This document shows positions 1 to 6,489 of a stretch of 13,333 nt of DNA, piece by piece. The position numbers and the translations under genes were made by a program. The DNA is from Basidiobolus heterosporus B8920 (Eukaryota > Basidiobolomycota > Basidiobolomycetes > Basidiobolales > Basidiobolaceae): positions 1-13,333 of the forward strand of contig JNET01031499.1 in NCBI GenBank assembly GCA_000697455.1, written 5' to 3'. The notes under the pieces are model-generated. The model made no database searches. It was not told where the DNA came from and saw nothing but the letters and a program-made list of their open reading frames with translations. Position 1 is the first letter of the stretch. Each line of letters begins with the position of its first letter.

Positions 1-447
1 TTTCTGTGGTGTATTATTGAGTATCTCTACTCTTCTCGAGCATCTCATTAATTGAAACCAGCCGTATCTTGTCATCAATCTTGATAGGAAGAGACAGTGT
101 ATACCACATTCATCATTTGAACGTCGCCGTCGTACCTGGTTATTACTTTTGGAACCGGATCTAAACGTCAATCATCGTTCAAGATCAACTTTCTATCACG
201 TGTTGATCGAGACGGGACTATGAAAGTGTGTGAAAGGTAGTCCTATTTTGGAAGTACCCTTTTGAGCATCAGTAAGGAGACTTTCTGCAATATCTGGTCG
301 CTTTCTTCCAAGACTGTGCTTCATTCCCCCTAAATTCCTCGAAAATTGGAGTGTAACCTTTTTTCATTGACTAGTGGGATTGATATCTGCCTAGATTGGT
401 ACAGTCAATATAGAGCAGTCGCATGGTGGCTAAGTATTTGAATATAA
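1..447. other. Upstream region of the F-box gene, no gene seen
   Basis: No open frame of useful length or family motif is visible. The stretch holds a CACGTG E-box-type palindrome at 197-202, a six-codon upstream frame (ATG at about 221) and a 16-codon upstream frame at 423-473. The latter overlaps the first possible F-box start at 448 and ends before the second at 523. It is most likely promoter and 5' leader of the gene that follows. A 3' end of an upstream gene cannot be excluded. Confidence 0.45.
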
Positions 448-473
448 ATGTCAAGTTTTTGGAAAGTTTATAA
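423..473 (+). promoter_or_regulatory. Upstream open frame overlapping the 448 ATG
   Basis: ATG at 423 opens a 16-codon frame ending with TAA at 471-473. It is out of frame with the F-box gene, overlaps the ATG at 448 and stops 49 bases before the ATG at 523. If transcripts include it, it would lower use of the 448 start and allow reinitiation at 523. If transcription starts in the pyrimidine tract at about 481-500, it is irrelevant. The reading is sequence-only. Confidence 0.3.
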
Positions 474-522
474 CAACATTTCATACCCCCCCCTCTTTAC
501 ATATACATCCAATTCATCTAAC

Positions 523-1596
523 ATGCTCACTCTCGCTGAATTACCTCTTGAAATTCTGGATCAAGTGTGTACACACCTAGCAGCTCTTGATCTGGTCCAC
601 TTGGCCACAACCGACCATTTCTTCTATCAGCTAGTCCTAACTAGTGATTGTTGGAAGCGGGTGGACTTTTCGTGTGTACCAAGTCTGAAGAAGGGTGCAA
701 TTGAAGTGTATTCTTCTCCTGCTGATATTGTGCTGGTGAATGCCTTTTCGCAAGGAATGGTTGCGGCTACTCGTTCTTCTATACGGGAGCTTGTGTTGGA
801 TTATACAAGTATCACCACCAAAAGTATTGATTGTATATTACGCTTTTGTCCACAACTTCATTCGCTATCTATACGCCACTGCAACAATATTGAGTTCGTT
901 AGTTTGGTTTGTTTTTTTGAAAAGCTGGCCAATCTAGAAATCTCGGAATATCCTCGCAAACTTTCGAGGTTACAATACTTTGGACATCCAACAGAAATCG
1001 AACTAAACGAGGCTTACAAAGGCACTATTAGCTGGTTACTTCCACGTTTACGCTCTGGTTTATTGAAATTTACAAATAATCCAAATTTTCACTTGGATAT
1101 TCTCTCTAATCATCAAATCCCACGAAAGAACGCGGTATTTTGTTCGTCGTGCGGGGAGGGGAAATGTCGTCAGTGCTACGACTCACACGAATCTATTGTA
1201 AAAGTATGGTGTCAAGCTTGTCAAAAGGTTGAATCTGTTTGTGAATCCTGTCAACAAGCATACTCTTGTCTAGATTGCGGGCATTATTATTGCATATCTC
1301 ACGAGAGTTTAGATCTGAAATCATACGTCTGCCGCAAATGCTACCACCATTATTGTACATCTTGCGTGGAAAGTATTCTCTGTAACAGTTGCTCCAAAAG
1401 CTTTTGCTCTCGTTGCTTAGAAGATGACACAGAAGCTGTGCGTTGTGACCTCTGCAAGGTACGGATGTTCTGTGACAAAGAATGTACTGTCCCTGTTGAA
1501 CTACTTGCCTGTAACAAGTGCCATCATGTTCTTTGTGAAGGATGTAGCTCAAACGAAACCCACCCTTGTATCAAGAATGCTATCTTGAAGGCTTAA
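523..1596 (+). CDS. F-box protein with LRR part and C-terminal Cys-rich zinc-binding array
   Basis: Probable substrate adaptor of an SCF (Skp1-cullin-F-box) ubiquitin ligase. Numbering is from the upstream ATG at 448. The F-box lies at about residues 28-72 (LAELPLEILDQV ... CWKRVDF). A short AMN1-like leucine-rich part follows at about 111-165. Residues 232-366 hold seven successive units of the form C-x2-C-x4-6-C-x2-3-C/H, starting at C232, C255, C274, C295, C312, C333 and C355, surely metal-binding. The gene is one uninterrupted frame, unlike the intron-rich genes downstream. The start at 523 is preferred because it has A at -3 and places the F-box at the very N-terminus. The in-frame ATG at 448 would add 25 residues encoded partly by a pyrimidine-rich, leader-like stretch with an 8-base C run (486-493). 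AATAAA signals follow at 1758 and 1814. The F-box call is firm; the Cys array matches no family I can name, so the substrate is unknown. Confidence 0.82.
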   Translation: MLTLAELPLEILDQVCTHLAALDLVHLATTDHFFYQLVLTSDCWKRVDFSCVPSLKKGAIEVYSSPADIVLVNAFSQGMVAATRSSIRELVLDYTSITTKSIDCILRFCPQLHSLSIRHCNNIEFVSLVCFFEKLANLEISEYPRKLSRLQYFGHPTEIELNEAYKGTISWLLPRLRSGLLKFTNNPNFHLDILSNHQIPRKNAVFCSSCGEGKCRQCYDSHESIVKVWCQACQKVESVCESCQQAYSCLDCGHYYCISHESLDLKSYVCRKCYHHYCTSCVESILCNSCSKSFCSRCLEDDTEAVRCDLCKVRMFCDKECTVPVELLACNKCHHVLCEGCSSNETHPCIKNAILKA

Positions 1597-1617
1597 TATC
1601 CATTAGTGTGGCTTACG

Positions 1618-1640
1618 TATATATATACATATATATATTG
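1618..1640. repeat. Short AT dinucleotide tract
   Basis: An imperfect (TA)n run lies just past the F-box stop codon, within its probable 3' UTR. It may act as an efficiency element of the fungal polyadenylation signal (TATATA-like), but simple low complexity is an equal explanation. Confidence 0.6.
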
Positions 1641-1757
1641 CCTAATCAACCTCCTCTCTCCGTAAAATATATTCTGGAAGCTTTTACTTTTGACACTGAC
1701 GAGTAGCACATAATCATCACACATGTTATATAGAATACATATCTCATTTTTACATAA

Positions 1758-1819
1758 AATAAACCCTCAATATAAATACATCTTCTCCGTAACCTTTAAA
1801 GTAGCCCATCTTCAATAAA
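1758..1819 (+). terminator. Candidate poly(A) signals of the F-box gene
   Basis: Canonical AATAAA hexamers occur at 1758-1763 and 1814-1819, about 160-220 bases after the stop codon in an AT-rich 3' flank. Either could direct cleavage of the F-box transcript. Confidence 0.45.
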
Positions 1820-2086
1820 GTACTGCCTCGAAATCATGAACATACACATCCCACAAAATGAGACTGCTCTTAGCTAAAATCAAGAATTTCTTGTCTAGAA
1901 GTTCTTCAAAAAGAAGTTCTCAACCAATCCTTGATGATAACCACAAAATGAGTGCAATCCATTGAAATCATGTGACACCACTAGTGTACATAAAATCAAC
2001 CTTTAAGGGTTAGAAACAAGATTACTAATTTAGGGCTAGGGCTAATTTTATTATCAGCTCATTCAGTGAATCTGATTTAATAATTG

Positions 2087-2104
2087 GTGAGAAATCTTTC
2101 TCAC
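2087..2104. repeat. Perfect short inverted repeat
   Basis: GTGAGAAA and TTTCTCAC flank a two-base centre, giving an 18-base palindrome-like site. The loop is too short for a stable RNA hairpin, so a dimeric protein-binding site or chance is more likely. No gene lies within several hundred bases. Confidence 0.5.
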
Positions 2105-2450
2105 TATACATTCAATTTAGCGGTAGCAAGAAAATTCTTATTTATTGACTAAAGGTGATTTACCTGTTTCGCCAATCACTTTCTAAGCACCAGGTATTTA
2201 CTTTACCTAGTAAAAGATTCTACCATCAAGTACGTTGTTTATTGGTAGAACTCTCGTTGAAGCTCCTTTATCGTCAATTAGTATGTGAAGTTTGATAAAG
2301 AAATACACACTCAATCTTCAACTGCTATACAAAACATAAATAAATCGAGCAAAACAGACAAGAAACATGCATTGATCGAACTTAAAGAAGGAGGGTTGGG
2401 GACAAGTTTACATGACAGAAGTATAATACATGAGGTTTTGGTACAACCAT

Positions 2451-2478
2451 ACTGTTACGGTTACTGTTACTGTTACTA
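2451..2478. repeat. Hexamer microsatellite (ACTGTT)n
   Basis: About four and a half copies of ACTGTT, one with a C-T pair altered to ACGGTT. It creates the Tyr/Cys-rich end of a small open frame, a sign that this frame is not a real gene. Confidence 0.75.
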
Positions 2479-2895
2479 ATACACTTGTAAAACTTATATG
2501 AAAGTTAACAAGCACAAGAAAGGGTTGTACTAACGACAGCTGGTGAATTATGTTCTGACATGTTACCACAATGATTAGAAACCCTTGCTGTATCAATTAT
2601 GAGCTTCGGTCGGAATTGTCTAAACTGACGCATGCGAATCCATTCTTTTTGACTAGGTCGCTCACTTTCCTCGGCCACCTTTCCACTTTGGATTGAATTA
2701 ACGGCAAACAATGGGAGGTAGTTGATTAAGATATATCCCATTGGTTAAATGTTGGTGTGGTTAATTGTAGATTTTAAGTGAATATTCTTTTGACTAGTTT
2801 AAGATACATTAAGTTTCGACTTTATCACTTTTACAGAAAGAGTAATCAAAGGGTAGACTAAAGGAGGTGTAAAAAAATCCAAAGGGAAGATATAG

Positions 2896-3327
2896 ATACA
2901 AACGGTCAATGCAGTTACACTCGAGGGATTTCATCCCGTTTTATATATTGTTGCAAATCCAACATTCGATGGTCTTGTAGAGAGAATATGTCAAGTGCTA
3001 CAGGATTCCTTTAAAAGGAAATTCAAATTTAACTCATCTCAACGGGATTGGCTAATCGGTTGATACGGGGCTGAACTGGAATGGCTTTGTGAACCGCACA
3101 AAATAGATGTTTATACAGACCTGGGGTGGATTTTGTTGTTGATTTATGCAACAGCAGGATAAATACTTGAAACGCCTATTAAGGTTGATGACCCTCACAA
3201 TCAGCTTTAGTGTAGACTTGCTCTGATTTTTCTAAGGGCTAGTACTAGTATTGCTTGGGAGGAAATATTATATATGGCAGTATTCGATCTAATGTGGCCT
3301 TACCTGTACCGGCAAATTATTCCACCT
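2896..3327 (+). pseudogene. Stop-poor stretch, possible decayed coding DNA of unknown origin
   Basis: One forward frame runs 144 codons with only a few stops, while roughly nine to ten would be expected at this AT content by a simple composition estimate. Its conceptual residues have a protein-like mix (aromatic, charged and hydrophobic blocks rather than low complexity). I recognise no domain and cannot assign it to a host gene or to a mobile element. Chance remains possible because six frames over 2.6 kb were inspected. Confidence 0.2.
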
Positions 3328-3740
3328 TGATTGGGTTAACGGTAGTTATGTATAAATATATTAGTTGTAATGTAAGTGCCACTGGTCAAACTACATCCAA
3401 TAAACTAGCAGCGGTGAGATTGCTTAGCCAATGATCGCCATTAAGGAGTTAAGCTTCTCTAATCACGTTTTGCTATCTATAAACATTTAGAATCTGGGAT
3501 ACTAGAGTGTAATCAAGATCGACATATCAGTCAGTTTATGGTACGATGATTCCATAGGATTCCCGGAATCTTGGAATTTTCAAAAATGGAAAGAGTGCTC
3601 ATGATCACGTTACGATATTTATCCGACTAAATCTACAACCCGACTATACATATTGGTTGCCACCACCTATCAAGAAGGAAGCCGAGTATTACATAACAAG
3701 TCATCATAGCCTCGCAGTATGATAGCTATATGTGGATAAA

Positions 3741-3838
3741 GCATAGTATTCAACACATAGTATTCAGTACATAGTATTCAGCACGTAGTATTCAGCACGT
3801 AGTATTCAGCACGTAGTATTCAGCACATAGTATTCAGC
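3741..3838. repeat. 14-bp minisatellite, seven tandem units
   Basis: Seven head-to-tail 14-base units of consensus AC(A/G)TAGTATTCAGC. The three central units (3783-3824) carry ACGT and the outer ones ACAT; the first two units also differ at the last bases. There are no spacers, so it is a minisatellite and not a CRISPR array. The block sits about 590 bases upstream of the PAQR gene in otherwise unique DNA. Confidence 0.95.
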
Positions 3839-4274
3839 ATACCGATTTGTTATGAACCACGACTACAAAATGGGCGCTGTAATATCTGAATAAACTAATG
3901 TTATTCGAGACTGGATTAAGTATATCATGGTAGGAGTAATCAACCAAAGGGTTAGCTAAAGTCACCTGACATAAAATCTAGAAGTTGCCCAGAAAACTTC
4001 TTACTTTCACAATGATTAGTCCAAAATTGGCCACTTCTGCATGCTCTTTCTTTCCTTGATTTCTCCTAATTGGTTCAGTGTCAATAGTAGGAACAATAAA
4101 ATGCAGACATAGACCAATAGGAGTATGATTTCGGGGAATGCTTTTGGAGTGGACACTACAGAATAGGACATAAAAGGCAAGAGTCAAGTAACTAATAGAT
4201 TTGGTGAATTTTGGAATTGGAAATACGCGAGATATACATTTTGTGTATTGAGTATCTGTCAGATCTCAGTGGCA

Positions 4275-4284
4275 ATATATATAT
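4275..4284 (+). promoter_or_regulatory. TATA-like (AT)5 box upstream of the PAQR gene
   Basis: ATATATATAT lies about 150 bases before the ATG at 4426. It is followed by a run of C and a pyrimidine-rich leader (4310-4380), an arrangement often seen around fungal transcription starts. The site is plausible rather than proven. Confidence 0.35.
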
Positions 4285-4425
4285 CTGTAGGATTTGAATT
4301 TACTGAAGTTACTGCCCCCCTCAGATCAGCTCCTTTGACTGTTTCTTTAAATACTTTCTCTTGTAATTATTCTCTATCTTCGAATATAATTTTGTTTACA
4401 TAATTTGGTACACTTTTCTATCATC

Positions 4426-5738
4426 ATGAACGGGTGTAAGGATGCTCAAATGATTGAGCTGAATCGAAAAACACACGGCGCTCAAGATTCCGTTGACTCT
4501 TCCAGTGGAAGCAGTGGTTACAGCCTTGAGGAAAAGCAAGTGGTTCCTCACCAAAAATATCAGCTATATAATTTTCAAGATATCCCTGAATATTTGCAGG
4601 ACAATCCGTTCATTCAGACTGGGTAGGCATCTTTCCATAACATATCAAGTTACTCTTACCAGGAATTGGCAAATTTCCAGCAACAAGGTCTCATAATGGA
4701 AGTTTATTTGAACGTATTTTAGATATCGTGCATTCTATAGTTACAGAGAAGCCTTTGGAAGTTTATTTCGAATCCACAATGAAACAGGTAAAGCGTCTAT
4801 TTCAAGTAGGGATAAATACACCAGTTTATAACCGTAGATTCCTCTTTCACAGGAAACATATGGATACATCTCGGAGGCTTTATAGCAATCTTGTTGGTGC
4901 TTATGCCTATTCAATATAGCTTTTTCCTACCAAAAGAAGCAAGCATCGTGGATAGAGGAATGTTTGCTTTGCTGCTACTCACCGCTGCGCAATGCCTGAT
5001 ATGCTCGTCACTATTTCACCTATTTATTGGATGCTCTAGAAAAGCCTTCAGAAAATGGGGCTGCTGGGATTACAGTGGAATCAGTACATTGATCTGTGGA
5101 TGTTACTGCATTGCCGTGTATTATGTAAGTATTCAATCACTCGCTCAAGCCTACACCCTTACGTCTAAACAAAGATCTTTATCGCAGTGTTTTTATTGCC
5201 AATCAGTACTACGTGATATATTTCTTGGAATCGTCATAGCTGTCAATTTGACTGGAATTATTGGACCTCAAACCTCTGCATGGTCTGAACCTTGGTTCCG
5301 CCTGATTCGCGCAGGGATCTATATAGGCAGTGGCGTGGTTAGCACCATCCCGATCATATATTGGCTTATCAAACATGGATTTCCATCTGACATGAACTCA
5401 GAATACGTGAATAATGTGTTGGGCCTCAGCTGGGGAGGTCTTTTAGGCTTAGAAATAGCCATTTGGATAACTGCTGTGGTGATATACGCATGGAGATTCC
5501 CTGAATGGTAAGCTTATAAATACCTTGAAAATCATCGTACTTTGGATACTAACTCGGGTTTACCAGCTATTTTCCAGGAAAATTCGATCTTTTACTTCAC
5601 TCTCATCAGATTTGGCACACTATGATTTTAATGGGAATTATGGTTCATTATCAATTATCCATACAATTACTCAAGTGGCGCTTGTCTGGAGCTCCAGGTG
5701 GCGGCTGTCCTCTACGTTCACCTACGATATTTTCATAA
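4426..5738 (+). CDS. PAQR/Izh-family seven-helix membrane protein (adiponectin receptor/hemolysin III type)
   Basis: Joined exons 4426-4622, 4723-4787, 4853-5124, 5188-5507 and 5567-5738 give 341 aa. The introns are 100, 65, 63, 59 bp and all GT-AG; the last contains TACTAAC at 5547-5553. Family hallmarks run in order: the DNPFIQTGYR block (residues about 58-68), the HNETGNIW block (84-91), S139-x3-H143 in helix 2, D160 in DYSGI at helix 3, the RFPE...PGKFD link (281-292), and H298-x3-H302 in helix 7. The Ser, Asp and three His that form the zinc site of PAQR proteins, which relate to alkaline ceramidases, are all present. Approximate helices are 94-112, 123-147, 160-178, 187-207, 217-239, 256-279 and 299-318, after a cytosolic Ser-rich N-terminus. 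Fungal Izh members affect zinc and sterol homeostasis and respond to plant osmotin-like ligands; which role applies here is unknown. The TTG in frame upstream is ignored because ATG 4426 gives a sensible N-terminus. Confidence 0.9.
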
Positions 5739-5833
5739 AGTGTTCCGATACGATATCATCCCGATCTAGCATCGAAATCAACCAGTAAATGGGTGTTTAC
5801 CCTATAGAATGTGCCTTTCTGGGCCTTTTTTGT

Positions 5834-5839
5834 AATAAA
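5834..5839 (+). terminator. Candidate poly(A) signal of the PAQR gene
   Basis: AATAAA occurs 95 bases after the stop codon and follows a T run (5826-5831). It is the only canonical hexamer close to the gene's 3' end. Confidence 0.5.
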
Positions 5840-6133
5840 GTGTATTAGATTCGTTTTGAACTGGTGTTGAGACCGCTCTATGGCTGATAACGATGATAGT
5901 ACGGAAGTGCAGTTTGATTTTTCCATAACCAACAGGTAATGCCAACTTCCTTTCGTAAAAGACCAGAAGTGGAAGCAATGCACGATATCAAGTCATATGG
6001 CAATTATCTGGATTATTTGGGATATCTTCTATCCATCACCTCCATGATATTCTGAAATCCACCAGAATAGCCTAACCAATTAGCAGAGATTACATTCTTT
6101 ACGCAGAATTAATATCGAATAGGCCATCTGGTT

Positions 6134-6141
6134 TGACGTCA
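6134..6141. promoter_or_regulatory. CRE palindrome TGACGTCA
   Basis: A perfect eight-base ATF/CREB site, about 350 bases upstream of the MPE1 start. Fungal bZIP factors of the Atf1/Sko1 type bind this sequence. A CCAAT box lies nearby at about 6075. The site is exact; its use by MPE1 is inference. Confidence 0.4.
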
Positions 6142-6489
6142 CTTACAATCTTAGGGCCATTTACTGTCCCATTATATTGCTGTAGTAATGGTGGCAGTGT
6201 CCTTGAACTCATTCTTTGTATGCTACTTGTATATTACCTGTCAAAAAGCACTCTGCTATAACATTACTCTCATTCGTCTTAAACCCTTTCTTAATCTATT
6301 TTATCAATTTGCTCCTACCCTCCACGTTGTGTCCAGCATCTCCGCATTTCCTTCTCTATTATTCTCGTTCGTTTTCCTAAATAGACGATAATTCAAGAGA
6401 AATTCCAAAACCTAGAGTTATTCAAAAGAAAAAAAGAACCATTAAAATAGAGTAACTTAACCATTCCTTTTCCTTCGCTATTGCAAACT

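Larger units (their letters stand above)
1820..4425. other. Long intergenic region without a convincing gene
   Basis: About 2.6 kb of AT-rich DNA between the F-box and PAQR genes. Small frames at 2285-2479 (+) and 2505-2741 (-) carry no recognisable motif. It contains a perfect 8-bp-arm hairpin (2087-2104), a hexamer repeat (2451-2478), a 7-bp-arm hairpin (3006-3020), a stop-poor frame (2896-3327), a 14-bp minisatellite (3741-3838) and, at its right end, the PAQR promoter with an (AT)n box at 4275-4284 and a pyrimidine-rich leader. No transposase, reverse transcriptase, long terminal repeat, tRNA or rRNA was recognised. Confidence 0.5.
5739..6489. other. Spacer between PAQR and MPE1 genes
   Basis: Apart from the poly(A) signal at 5834, two very small forward frames meet here: 5880-5939 (19 codons, acidic start MADNDDSTEV) and 5939-6055 (38 codons), sharing the bases TAATG. 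Neither has a recognised motif. A CRE palindrome lies at 6134-6141. From about 6270 to 6480 the strand is pyrimidine-rich, as expected for the MPE1 promoter and leader. Confidence 0.45.

Noticed and set aside
1193-1552. Minus-strand open frame of 119 codons
   Set aside because: It lies fully opposite the Cys-rich part of the F-box gene; the regular Cys codons on the plus strand explain the absence of stops.
1792-2009. Two ACCTTTAAAGT/ACCTTTAAGGG words resembling the yeast Zap1 zinc-response element
   Set aside because: Each has one mismatch to ACCTTNAAGGT and both lie about 2.4-2.6 kb from the PAQR gene, past the 3' end of another gene; a control link is not supported.
2004-2046. GGGTTAG and TTTAGGGCTAGGGC words like telomere repeat
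   Set aside because: Only two or three degenerate units within unique DNA; too short to call an interstitial telomere tract.
2285-2479. Small forward frame ending in a Tyr/Cys repeat
   Set aside because: Its end is just the hexamer microsatellite in translation; no motif and no promoter context.
2505-2741. Minus-strand frame of 78 codons with plausible composition
   Set aside because: It starts with ATG but matches no family I know and ends in a low-complexity Ser/Cys stretch. Listed here so it can be searched, but not supported as a gene.
3741-3838. CRISPR-like repeated structure
   Set aside because: The 14-base units are directly adjacent with no spacers, and the genome is fungal.
2839-3962. 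Similar words GAGTAATCA...AAAGGG...CTAAAG at about 2840 and 3935
   Set aside because: About 25 bases match with a gap, but the flanks do not align, so a dispersed repeat family is not supported.
6188-6391. Hydrophobic 67-codon frame before MPE1
   Set aside because: Hydrophobicity follows from the T- and C-rich strand of the probable MPE1 promoter.
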